Positions 1 to 7,377 of a stretch of 57,634 nucleotides of DNA are shown in pieces. Both the position numbers and the translations under genes were made by a program. The stretch lies in NCBI GenBank assembly GCA_003551705.1, contig PUNJ01000105.1, positions 1-57,634 on the forward strand. The letters run 5' to 3'. The notes under the pieces are model-generated. The model was not told the origin of the DNA, made no database searches, and worked only from the letters and a program-made list of their open reading frames with translations. The first letter of the stretch is position 1, and every line of letters starts with the position of its first letter. The stretch is from Chloroflexota bacterium. Lineage in GTDB: Bacteria; Chloroflexota; Dehalococcoidia; UBA2247; RBG-13-53-26.

Positions 1-474
1 ACCTTGATCGGTCCAATGGAGAGCTATCTGGCCTTCTGGTCCCTCATGAAGGGCACAGTAAGCGAGGACAACCTGGATGGTATAATCACAGGCCACTGGA
101 CCAAGTGGTATAGCGACGACACGGACTTGATGCGAGAAATCAAGCATTACGCTGAGAAATACCATACGCCCGCACAACTGAAGGATATCTATCTGGGTAC
201 TGGTCAGTTCAATGGCTGGCTTGCCGGTATGATTCTCGTCGATGCGTTGCACAGGGCCGTCAAGAAAGTAGGACCTGGGAACGTCACCGGGGCCGAGTTA
301 CATCAAGCATTACTGGCCACCGATTTAGCAATTGAGGGCCTACCGGAGACCGCCAAGATCCGTCCGGGTTCCAATTGCTTCATCCGCACTCCTTTCCTGA
401 TGGAATACCAAGCCGCGGAGAGCGACTGGGTACGTATCACAGAACCGACCGTACCGCCTTCCCTGGCAGGATAA
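1..474 (+). CDS. ABC transporter solute-binding protein, C-terminal part (5' truncated)
   Basis: This is the C-terminal end of a protein whose start lies before the window; the frame is open at base 1, and the track's start is only an internal TTG codon. The 157 visible codons have the look of the second lobe of a type I periplasmic binding protein for branched-chain amino acid or amide-type ABC importers: a GTGQFNGWLAGMILVDAL helix, then a segment reading VTGAELHQAL, which matches the late part of these proteins. It would be a secreted lipoprotein or extracellular binding protein that delivers a ligand to a membrane permease. The ligand cannot be told. A hairpin lies 24 bases after the stop, so it is probably the last gene of its transcript. 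Confidence 0.7.
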   Translation, partial: TLIGPMESYLAFWSLMKGTVSEDNLDGIITGHWTKWYSDDTDLMREIKHYAEKYHTPAQLKDIYLGTGQFNGWLAGMILVDALHRAVKKVGPGNVTGAELHQALLATDLAIEGLPETAKIRPGSNCFIRTPFLMEYQAAESDWVRITEPTVPPSLAG

Positions 475-497
475 CAGGCCGAAACTTACGGCCAACG

Positions 498-538
498 CTC
501 GCAGGCTCCCGCAGCATTTTCCGACGGGAGCCTGCGAG
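498..538 (+). terminator. Terminator-like hairpin after the solute-binding protein gene
   Basis: A perfect 14-bp inverted repeat (CTCGCAGGCTCCCG and its complement) closes a 13-nt loop containing ATTTT, 24 nt after the stop codon. No clear U-run follows, so it may act as a weak intrinsic terminator or as an RNA 3'-end stabiliser. It separates the ABC gene from the promoter of the next gene. Confidence 0.55.
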
Positions 539-564
539 GCAGGGTTATATTCCCAAATTCTTCC

Positions 565-593
565 TTGCAGAGCCTGGTACACGCCAGTATAAT
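565..593 (+). promoter_or_regulatory. Sigma-70-type promoter of the OYE-family reductase gene
   Basis: TTGCAG (-35), a 17-bp spacer and a perfect TATAAT (-10) lie 47 bp before the proposed ATG at 640. The ORF track places a start at the TTG of the -35 box, which is therefore unlikely to be translated. Transcription would begin near base 600. Confidence 0.7.
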
Positions 594-639
594 ACTTCGC
601 AACGAGCCACTTTCAGGTTCCAATTGGAGGTCTCTACGC

Positions 640-2571
640 ATGGGTGCTTTTGCTTCTTTGTTTCAATCAGGTAAAATCGGGGACTTGCTCTTGAAAAACC
701 GTCTCATAATGCCCGCCATGGGCGGCATATTTGGTGATCCCGAAGGCCGCCTGAATGATGCGTTGCTGGACTTCTACCGTACCAGAGCCAGAGGCGGTGT
801 TGGGCTCATCTTCCCCAGGGCCGCCGGCATCAGCGACGATGCTCCTCTAGCCTTTCACATGTCGTTGCATGACGATACATGGATCGATGACTGGGATCGC
901 TTAATCCAGGCTATCCACGAACTCGATACCAAGATAGGCGCCCAGTTGATGCACTTCGGCATGCTTTACCTTTACGCAGGGTACATTCCCAAGGGGACTT
1001 CCATAAAGGTGCCATCAATGTCTCCCTGGCTCAACACTAACCTGCCTTACCATGTTTTGAACGAAGACGACATACAACGCTATGTAGCCGACTTCGTGGA
1101 GGCTGCTCTCAGAGCTAAGACAGCAGGGGCCGACCTAGTTGAATTGCATGCCTGTCACGGATGTCTGGTAGGCAGTTTCATGTCCCCCCTGACCAATCAG
1201 AGGACAGATCGTTACGGAGGCAGCCCGGAGAACCGAGCACGTTTCGCTCGGGAGATAATCTCGGCTATGAGGACAAGAGTTGGCTACGATTACCCGCTGG
1301 TGGCCAGGATCAACGCCAGCGACGATATAAAAGGGGGTATAACACCTGAGGAAGCAGTAGAACATGCACTCATTCTGGAATCAGCCGGGATAGATGCCAT
1401 CAGCATATCGTCTGGAATCGAATTCTGGTCGACGTCCACCATCCCCTGTTATCCCTATCCACGGGGAGCCATGCTGCCCCTGGTTGATAAAATCAAGCAG
1501 GCTGTGAAGGTGCCTGTAATCGCTACCGGCAAAATAGATGCCGAGATGGCCGAGGAAGTTGTGGCCAGCGGACGGGCGGAATTTGTTGGTATGGCCCGCC
1601 CGCTTCTTGCCGATCCATATCTGCCCGCCAAGATGCGTGAAGGGCGAATGGACGAGGCGAGGCGATGCATATACTGCATGAACTGCCTTAAGACCGACCC
1701 GAAAGCAGGGCCGGGCGCCTGCACGGTTAATCCATTCCTCTACCGAGAAAGTGCCTATCCGCTACCACACGCCGAAACTCCGGCCAGGGTGATGGTAGTG
1801 GGCGGCGGTCTCGCCGGCATGCAGACAGCGGTGCTGCTGGCGGAAAAGGGCCACAAAGTCACTCTGTACGAAAGAAGCTCTAAGCTTGGCGGCCAGTGGA
1901 ATACAGCCTCGGCTACGCCCGGCAAAGAGGGCTACGCGGCGCATGTTGACAATCTGAAGCGGCTTCTTGCCATGTACGGGGTCAAGGTTATGCTTGATAC
2001 CGAAGTGACTGCCAAAATGGTCCTGGGGGAAGGGGTCGATGCGGTGGTTGTAGCTACCGGAGCCGAGCCCGTACGCGCCAATATTCCGGGTATATGGAGC
2101 CCGAATGTGGTCCAGGCAAACGATGTCATCGACGGCCGTGCCCAGGTCAAGGGAAAGGCAGTGATAGTCGGCGGTCGGTTCATAGGCATCGAGGTGGCAA
2201 TCTGGCTGGCGGAGGAAGGCAAAGATGTCTGCCTGGTAACACAGGCCGGACTGGGACAAAACGGCATCACCCTCGAAAAACAAAGCTTCAAAACACTGGC
2301 CCAGAATCTGATTGACCTACGAGTGCCCCTATATCTGCATTCGAAATTGCTCGAGATCACGGATACTCACGTTTTCTTCCGAATGGGAGACGACATTTTT
2401 TGGCTGGAAGCGGATACCGTAATCCTGGCCATTGGCATGAAAGCGAACAATTCTCTTGCTCGTGAACTGGAAGGCCGTGTTGACAGGCTCTATATGGTCG
2501 GGGATTGCGTCCAACCGCGAGACGCTGCAGAGGTGGCCTATCAAGCCATGAAGGTAGCATCTGAGATCTGA
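640..2571 (+). CDS. OYE-family NADH:flavin oxidoreductase / 2,4-dienoyl-CoA reductase-like (FMN, Fe-S, FAD)
   Basis: A 643-residue protein with the three-part plan of FadH and 2-enoate reductases. An N-terminal old-yellow-enzyme TIM barrel binds FMN (starts MGAFASLF; contains LVELHACHGCLVGSFMSP and NRTDRYGGS-like barrel motifs). A cysteine cluster CIYCMNC...ACTVNP follows around residues 360-380 for a 4Fe-4S centre, then an FAD/NAD(P) module with two Rossmann motifs (GGGLAGMQTAVLLAEKG and GGRFIGIEVAIWLAEEG). Such enzymes reduce C=C bonds of enoates or dienoyl-CoAs, passing electrons NADH to FAD to Fe-S to FMN. The ATG at 640 is chosen because TTGGAGG lies 9 nt upstream and a promoter covers the track's longer start. 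It ends 20 bp from the convergent thrS gene. The substrate is unknown. Confidence 0.88.
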   Translation: MGAFASLFQSGKIGDLLLKNRLIMPAMGGIFGDPEGRLNDALLDFYRTRARGGVGLIFPRAAGISDDAPLAFHMSLHDDTWIDDWDRLIQAIHELDTKIGAQLMHFGMLYLYAGYIPKGTSIKVPSMSPWLNTNLPYHVLNEDDIQRYVADFVEAALRAKTAGADLVELHACHGCLVGSFMSPLTNQRTDRYGGSPENRARFAREIISAMRTRVGYDYPLVARINASDDIKGGITPEEAVEHALILESAGIDAISISSGIEFWSTSTIPCYPYPRGAMLPLVDKIKQAVKVPVIATGKIDAEMAEEVVASGRAEFVGMARPLLADPYLPAKMREGRMDEARRCIYCMNCLKTDPKAGPGACTVNPFLYRESAYPLPHAETPARVMVVGGGLAGMQTAVLLAEKGHKVTLYERSSKLGGQWNTASATPGKEGYAAHVDNLKRLLAMYGVKVMLDTEVTAKMVLGEGVDAVVVATGAEPVRANIPGIWSPNVVQANDVIDGRAQVKGKAVIVGGRFIGIEVAIWLAEEGKDVCLVTQAGLGQNGITLEKQSFKTLAQNLIDLRVPLYLHSKLLEITDTHVFFRMGDDIFWLEADTVILAIGMKANNSLARELEGRVDRLYMVGDCVQPRDAAEVAYQAMKVASEI

Positions 2572-2591
2572 ACCCTCACAGTAATCAGGTC

Positions 2592-4355
2592 TTACGACCG
2601 GGCTCTATGCTCAAAGGCTCTGATGTCCGATGCCATCATAGATTTTACTTCCTCAAGGGACAGCTTGCCTTGGTCCTCGCCGCTGCGTAACCGAACGGAG
2701 GCGGTATCGGACTCGGCCTCCTTATCTCCGACAACAAGCATGTACGGGACTTTTTGCAACTGCGCCTCCCTGATTTTTAGATTCATCCGTTCCGAGCGAC
2801 TATCGACCTGGACCCTGTAACCGGCGGACCGAATTTCGGATGCCAGTCTGTAAGCATAGTCCAAGTGACGATCGGCTATGGGTATCACAACACCTTGCAC
2901 GGGCGCCAGCCACAACGGAAAAGCCCCGGCATAGTGCTCTATGAGACAAGCCAGGAACCGCTCCATACTACCCAGGACCGTCCTGTGTATCATGGCCACC
3001 GGGTGCTCTCTACCATCCTCACCTATGTAAGTGACATCAAACCGTTCAGGCAGATTGAAGTCCACCTGAATGGTGGGTCCCTGCCATGCCCTGCCCAAGG
3101 CGTCTTGGAGTTTGATATCTATCTTCGGCCCGTAGAACACTCCCTCCCCCGGATCTACCTCATAGACCAAGCCCAGCCGCTGCAGGGCCTTCTCCAGCAT
3201 GTCTGTGGCTTGTTCCCACTTGTCAATGGTACCCGCATACTTGTCCGGGCGGGTGGAAAGCATAATCTGGTATTCGTCAAAACCAAAGGACCGCAGCATG
3301 AAGCGGGCCAGTCCCAGCACGTCCACGATCTCCTCTTCTATCTGTTCGTGCCGGCAGAAGATGTGCGCATCGTCCTGGGTGAAACCCCGGACCCTGGCCA
3401 AACCGTGGAGCACGCCGGAGCGCTCATAGCGATATACCGTGCCCAGTTCCGCCCATCTGATGGGCAGTTCCCGATAGCTATGTAACCTGGTCTTGTACAT
3501 GAGAATGTGACCCGGGCAGTTCATGGGTTTGACAATATATTCCTGACCGTCCACGTCCATGGGCGAGAAAAGGTTCTCCCGATACATCTCCCAATGGCCA
3601 CTGGTCTTCCAAAGGCCGGCCTTGAAGATGTGCGGTGTGTATACGATATCATAGCCGCGCCGCAGATGCTCCTCTTTCCAGAAGTCTTCAATGGTCTTGC
3701 GGACCATGGAACCTTTGGGGTGCCACAGGACCAGTCCCGGTCCAGCCTCCTCCTGAATACTGAAGAGATCAAGTTCCCTTCCCAGCCTCCTGTGATCGCG
3801 GCGTTCCGCTTCGGCCAGATTATGGAGAAACTTGTCAAGGCCTTCCTGGGTCTCAAAGGCGGTGCCATAGATGCGCTGAAGCATGGGCCGGCGTTCGTCG
3901 CCCCTCCAGTAGGCGCCGGCTATGCTGAGTAGCTTGAAGGGTCCGATTTCGCCCGTCCTCTCCACGTGAGGACCGCGACAGAGGTCGACGAAGCCGTCAT
4001 GTTGATAAAGGCTGACAGTTTCCTGATCTTCCAGATCATCGATCAACTCGAGCTTGTAAGGTTGTTCCGCAAACTCCCGCCGGGCCTCTTCCCTGGTGAT
4101 CTCCCTCCGGGCAAAAGGCACATCAGCGGCTACTATGGCCCGCATTTTCTCCTCGATGACAGGAAGGTCTTCGGGCGTGAGACTGCGCGACAATTCGAAA
4201 TCGTAGTAGAAACCATCCTCGGTGGACGGGCCGATGCCAAGTTTGGTCTCAGGGAAGATACTGGCGACGGCATCCGCCATCACGTGTGAAGCTGAGTGTC
4301 TTATGGTCTGAAGTCTGTTAGGATCGGACAATGTATTTCTCTCCTGCTCGCTCAA
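2592..4355 (-). CDS. thrS: Threonyl-tRNA synthetase lacking the TGS domain
   Basis: 587 residues; charges tRNA-Thr in the cytoplasm. The protein begins almost directly at the editing domain (HSASHVMADAV, then VDLCRGPH around residue 125), so the N-terminal TGS domain of about 60 residues seen in E. coli ThrRS is absent. The class II catalytic core follows, with MNCPGHILMYKTR carrying the zinc-ligand Cys, RVRGFTQDDAHIFC, and the motif 3 region MIHRTVLGSMERFLACLIEH. The C-terminal anticodon-binding domain starts near LWLAPVQGVVIPI. The start is a TTG with GGGAGG 8 nt upstream; that Shine-Dalgarno is buried in a hairpin (see separate entry). It is preceded by tRNA-Val on the same strand. Identity is secure; the missing TGS domain is seen directly. 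Confidence 0.97.
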   Translation of the reverse strand: MSEQERNTLSDPNRLQTIRHSASHVMADAVASIFPETKLGIGPSTEDGFYYDFELSRSLTPEDLPVIEEKMRAIVAADVPFARREITREEARREFAEQPYKLELIDDLEDQETVSLYQHDGFVDLCRGPHVERTGEIGPFKLLSIAGAYWRGDERRPMLQRIYGTAFETQEGLDKFLHNLAEAERRDHRRLGRELDLFSIQEEAGPGLVLWHPKGSMVRKTIEDFWKEEHLRRGYDIVYTPHIFKAGLWKTSGHWEMYRENLFSPMDVDGQEYIVKPMNCPGHILMYKTRLHSYRELPIRWAELGTVYRYERSGVLHGLARVRGFTQDDAHIFCRHEQIEEEIVDVLGLARFMLRSFGFDEYQIMLSTRPDKYAGTIDKWEQATDMLEKALQRLGLVYEVDPGEGVFYGPKIDIKLQDALGRAWQGPTIQVDFNLPERFDVTYIGEDGREHPVAMIHRTVLGSMERFLACLIEHYAGAFPLWLAPVQGVVIPIADRHLDYAYRLASEIRSAGYRVQVDSRSERMNLKIREAQLQKVPYMLVVGDKEAESDTASVRLRSGEDQGKLSLEEVKSMMASDIRAFEHRARS

Positions 4356-4361
4356 GATAAA

Positions 4362-4390
4362 AACCTCCCGACTCTAAGTGGCGAGAGGTT
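4362..4390 (-). promoter_or_regulatory. Attenuator-like hairpin overlapping the thrS ribosome binding site
   Basis: On the minus strand AACCTCTCG pairs with CGGGAGGTT (9 pairs, one G-U) around an 11-nt loop, directly followed by TTTATC, so a run of five U ends the stem. This has the form of an intrinsic terminator between tRNA-Val and thrS, and its 3' arm contains the GGGAGG that would serve the thrS TTG start. Folding would therefore stop transcription or hide the ribosome binding site. No T-box consensus was recognised. Confidence 0.5.
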
Positions 4391-4431
4391 CTCGAACGAA
4401 ACAATTGTGTTCGCAATTGCAACCCAATTCA

Positions 4432-4508
4432 TGGTGGGCGATACTGGAATTGAACCAGTGACCTCTGCGATGTCAACGCAGCGCTCTAAACCCCTGAGCT
4501 AATCGCCC
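4432..4508 (-). tRNA. tRNA-Val (anticodon GAC)
   Basis: Read on the minus strand the sequence folds into a full cloverleaf: acceptor GGGCGAT/ATCGCCC, D-arm GCTC...GAGC, anticodon arm CTGCG-TTGACAT-CGCAG, five-base variable loop AGGTC, T-arm ACTGG-TTCAATT-CCAGT, discriminator A and an encoded CCA. The anticodon GAC reads GUC and GUU valine codons. It lies 77 bp before thrS in the same direction and may share its transcript. The track ORF at 4296-4502 is a shadow of this gene. Confidence 0.97.
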
Positions 4509-4519
4509 AACAGAGAAAA

Positions 4520-4546
4520 GTTATCAAATATGATTGTTCAAGTCAA
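4520..4546 (-). promoter_or_regulatory. Possible promoter of tRNA-Val/thrS
   Basis: Minus strand: TTGACT (-35, 5 of 6 to consensus) followed after 15-17 bp by GATAAC/TAACTT, a poor -10, ending about a dozen bases before the first base of tRNA-Val. The -35 is convincing and the -10 is not. Confidence 0.35.
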
Positions 4547-4697
4547 GCTGTGTTGCCTCCCATGGCCAATGGTCCCTCCTGCGAATGCGCCAGCCGATCG
4601 ACTGCACTTTCGCATTATCATTGAAGAATGACGTTCCCCCACACCCGCCAAGCACGTCTAGCAGAAGACACGGCGACAATCAAGGAGATACACGCAA

Positions 4698-5198
4698 ATG
4701 CCGATTGTTCCGGCTACCAATGATTTGATGGACCAAGCCGAGACCATCGTCCGGTCCGTTTTCGGCTGGATGTCCCTGACCGAAAGACTCAGCTTCATCG
4801 TACTCAGACGTCCGCAGAGTCTCATCAGCTGTATCCTGATGCATCTCGCGGGCATCAAGGACATCGTTGCTTTCGAAGTCTACGTGGACCAGCAGAAGAA
4901 GGTACTCGGCACTACGGGACTGTACCGCTACAAAAAGGACGCCCATGAAGCTGTCTGGCTGGCATGGTTCAGTGTACACCCTGACGCAAGAAGGCAAGGC
5001 ATAGGTCAAGCCTTGATCGAGCATACCGAGATGCTGGCCCGGAGGACCGGGGTCTCCCGGATCAGGCTCTATACCTCCACCGACCCCAGCGAAGCGGCCG
5101 CACAGAAACTGTATGAGAAGAACGGATTTAGGGAAATCGGTAGAAGGAAAAGGCGCTTTGAAACACTGTTGTTTCGTGAGAAGGTGATTGACGGCTAA
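4698..5198 (+). CDS. GNAT-family N-acetyltransferase
   Basis: 166 residues. The C-terminal half carries the acetyl-CoA binding signature of the GNAT fold: the strand WLAWFSVHPDARRQGIGQALIEHTE (V-x-x-x-x-R-x-x-G-x-G/A loop), then a segment ending AAQKLYEKNGFREIGRR, the usual last strand of this family. It transfers an acetyl group from acetyl-CoA to an amine; the acceptor (metabolite or protein N-terminus) cannot be told. AAGGAG lies 10 nt before the ATG. It stands alone between the divergent thrS/tRNA unit and the next plus-strand gene, which is 223 bp away. Confidence 0.85.
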   Translation: MPIVPATNDLMDQAETIVRSVFGWMSLTERLSFIVLRRPQSLISCILMHLAGIKDIVAFEVYVDQQKKVLGTTGLYRYKKDAHEAVWLAWFSVHPDARRQGIGQALIEHTEMLARRTGVSRIRLYTSTDPSEAAAQKLYEKNGFREIGRRKRRFETLLFREKVIDG

Positions 5199-5421
5199 CA
5201 GTGGTCGGAGGCCATCTCCGGCCGTTTCCGAAGCAAACCGGCTTTTGGTCTCAACCTTGTTGCCTCGTCCCGGTGGTCCAGCGAGAGTTCGTACTACACC
5301 GCCAGCGTACGCCGGTGGTAGCGAAGATCAACGCTTTTGTACTATCATGGAGTCTTCACAAATGGGAAGGCCAAGCAAGGGAGTTTTTATCGAGGCTTAG
5401 TAATGGCAAGAAGGAGGTCAG

Positions 5422-5988
5422 ATGTCAGAGTTGTCCGACTACAGCGGTGAATTCCGACCGGACTTGAAGATGGAGGACTTCTCCAAGGAGGCGCTGGTGC
5501 GCCTCTGGAAAGCAGGTGGCAAAATGTACGTGGGTCTGGACGGCCTGTGGTATAACGCCATCCAGGACGCGTACGGTGACGATGTAGCGAGAAAGATGAG
5601 CGAGTCGATCTGGCTGGAGCGAGGCGGGTCTGAAATGGAGGTACGCCGTGTAAGGGAGGCAGGCAATATCACGGAAGACGATGTGGCCTCCTATCTGAAG
5701 ATGCTGCAGATCGACCCTGGCTTTGCCGCCGTAATGGACATCCAGTGCGAGCTGCTTGATGAGAAGCGAGGAGTAGTCACCGTCAAGAAATGCCGGGTCT
5801 TGCAGGCGCTTGAAAGAATGGGAGACCCTTCCCGGATTGAGCATCTATGCCATATCATCGAACCGCACGGCTTCCAGGTGGGAGTGGAGCAGTTCAACCC
5901 GCAGATGAAAGCAACTCCTCTGCAGTTGCCCCCTCGGAAAGACAAGAACGATATTGCCTGCAAGTGGGAGTTCCGGATCGACGAATAG
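5422..5988 (+). CDS. DUF6125-like uncharacterised protein
   Basis: 188 residues, soluble, no signal or membrane segment. It opens with LSDYSGEFRPDL and closes with LQLPPRKDKNDIACKWEF, which I recall as hallmarks of the DUF6125 family found in anaerobic bacteria (from memory, not searched). Two conserved-looking Trp segments occur (WYNAIQDAYGD; SIWLERGGSEMEVRR), and a late Cys precedes WEF. Function is unknown; relatives sit near corrinoid, CoA or small-molecule metabolism genes, which is not informative here. The ATG has AAGGAGG 5 nt upstream. A strong hairpin 80 bp after the stop separates it from a convergent gene. Confidence 0.7.
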   Translation: MSELSDYSGEFRPDLKMEDFSKEALVRLWKAGGKMYVGLDGLWYNAIQDAYGDDVARKMSESIWLERGGSEMEVRRVREAGNITEDDVASYLKMLQIDPGFAAVMDIQCELLDEKRGVVTVKKCRVLQALERMGDPSRIEHLCHIIEPHGFQVGVEQFNPQMKATPLQLPPRKDKNDIACKWEFRIDE

Positions 5989-6068
5989 GGTACCGAGGAC
6001 CTGATCCCGGTCGACTGCGGAGCCCCCCCTGGTCCTTACTGGACCTAGGTCCTGCAGCAGAGATCAGC

Positions 6069-6100
6069 AAGGCAGTCGGACCATCGGTCCGGACTGCCTT
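6069..6100. terminator. Bidirectional terminator-like hairpin
   Basis: AAGGCAGTCGGACC and GGTCCGGACTGCCTT form a 14-bp stem with one bulged C and a 3-nt ATC loop, lying between two convergent genes. AAGG at the 5' side gives CCTT at the 3' end on both strands, so it could end transcripts from either side, though the U-runs are short. Confidence 0.65.
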
Positions 6101-6138
6101 CACCCGGAGTCGAGGAAAACACCTTACAGGGTAAGACT

Positions 6139-7332
6139 CTAGATGACCTCCTCGGTCTTAAGAGCCGCCAGGTCCTCCGGCGTCAGGCCCAATAGCCTCC
6201 CGTATACCTCCTCATTGTTCTCGCCCACTTTGGGGGCACGGCGATCAATACTGCCGGGGGTCTTGGACATCTTTATTGCCACACCCGGAATAAGAAGCTC
6301 GCCCAGACCCGGATACTCCATGGGCACCAGTGCCTGCCGCTCTTTGACCTGCGGGTCCTCAATCATCTGCGGGATGTTGTTCACACGGCTGCACGGCACC
6401 CGCGCCTTGGTGAAAATCTCCACCACATCATCAACGTACCTCTCCTTAACCCACGCGGCAACTATGGGGCTCAATTCGGCAGCATTCAGGTAGCGGATCT
6501 CGTCATTCTTGGCGAAGCGGGGATCATCCATGATGTCTTCCCTGCCAATGGCCCGGCAGAACCTGCGCCAGATTGGATTGCTGGTCACCCCCAGCATGAC
6601 CCATCCATCCTTGGCCTCATAACAGTCGGTGAACGAGTGAAAACTGCGATTCCCTTGCCTGGGACGGATAAAACCGGTCTTCTGATACTCAGGGGCCACC
6701 GACAAAGCACATGTGGCCGTCACCGCCACGTCAAGCAGAGCTACATCGATTTCCTGGCCCTCGCCCGTCTTCAGCCTGTGATACAAAGCGAACATGATGC
6801 CCAGTCCAAGGTGGGCACCGGCGCTGAAATCAACCCACGGTGCCCCGGATCTGGTCGGCGGACCTTCGGGGAAACCTGTATAACTCATGGAACCGGAGAG
6901 CGCCTGGGCTATGGTGTCGAAACAGGGCCGTTGAGCATAAGGACCCGTCGCACCAAACCCCGAAACAGCAGCCACGATAATATCCGGCTTTATCTGCTTC
7001 AGGACATCATACTTGATTATTTCGTGATCAGGTGAGCCGACCACAGAGTTGTGCACCAGTACGTCAGCTGTCGCGACCATCTTGTACAGCATCTCCTTGC
7101 CCTTGGGTTTGGAGATGTCCAGAGTGACACCCAAGCGGTTCTGGAGCGTACTCATGGTTAACATGCTTTCCCCTTCAAGAGTAAAGGGTCCGAAGTCCCT
7201 CTCCGTTTCGTCCTTGGGCCTCTCCACCCTTATCACCTCCGCCCCCATGTGGGATAGAAGTGTAGCACCCAGAGGACCAGCCAGCCAGCGCGACAAATCA
7301 AGAATCCTGATGCCTGTAAGAGCTTTATTCAT
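6139..7332 (-). CDS. Class III (CaiB/BaiF-type) CoA-transferase
   Basis: 397 residues. The N-terminus GIRILDLSRWLAGPLGATLLSHMGAEVIRVE is the typical family III opening, and the catalytic Asp region is seen as DFSAGAHLGLGIMFALYHRLKTG. These cytoplasmic enzymes move CoA between carboxylic acids (formyl-, carnitine-, bile-acid- or aromatic-CoA types) as tight dimers. Motifs do not fix the substrate. AGGAGG lies 10 nt before the ATG, inside a small palindrome AGGAGGCTCCT. It follows the FtsK gene on the same strand after 45 bp. A second, more canonical paralogue is at 26087-27286. This one has a slightly divergent body (for example PFTLEGESMLTMSTLQN where others have a gKRSI segment). Confidence 0.9.
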   Translation of the reverse strand: MNKALTGIRILDLSRWLAGPLGATLLSHMGAEVIRVERPKDETERDFGPFTLEGESMLTMSTLQNRLGVTLDISKPKGKEMLYKMVATADVLVHNSVVGSPDHEIIKYDVLKQIKPDIIVAAVSGFGATGPYAQRPCFDTIAQALSGSMSYTGFPEGPPTRSGAPWVDFSAGAHLGLGIMFALYHRLKTGEGQEIDVALLDVAVTATCALSVAPEYQKTGFIRPRQGNRSFHSFTDCYEAKDGWVMLGVTSNPIWRRFCRAIGREDIMDDPRFAKNDEIRYLNAAELSPIVAAWVKERYVDDVVEIFTKARVPCSRVNNIPQMIEDPQVKERQALVPMEYPGLGELLIPGVAIKMSKTPGSIDRRAPKVGENNEEVYGRLLGLTPEDLAALKTEEVI

Positions 7333-7377
7333 ACTTAAGGAGCCTCCTGGAATTAAGCGAAACGCGGTGGAATGGCA

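Noticed and set aside
2865-3485. 206-residue plus-strand ORF
   Set aside because: Antisense to thrS, no family features.
4362-4431. T-box riboswitch before thrS
   Set aside because: Only about 75 nt are available and the conserved T-box sequence is not present; the hairpin is better called a simple attenuator-like structure.
4296-4502. ORF ending GIEPVTSAMSTQRSKPLS
   Set aside because: This is the familiar false protein read across a tRNA gene; the sequence folds as tRNA-Val on the other strand.
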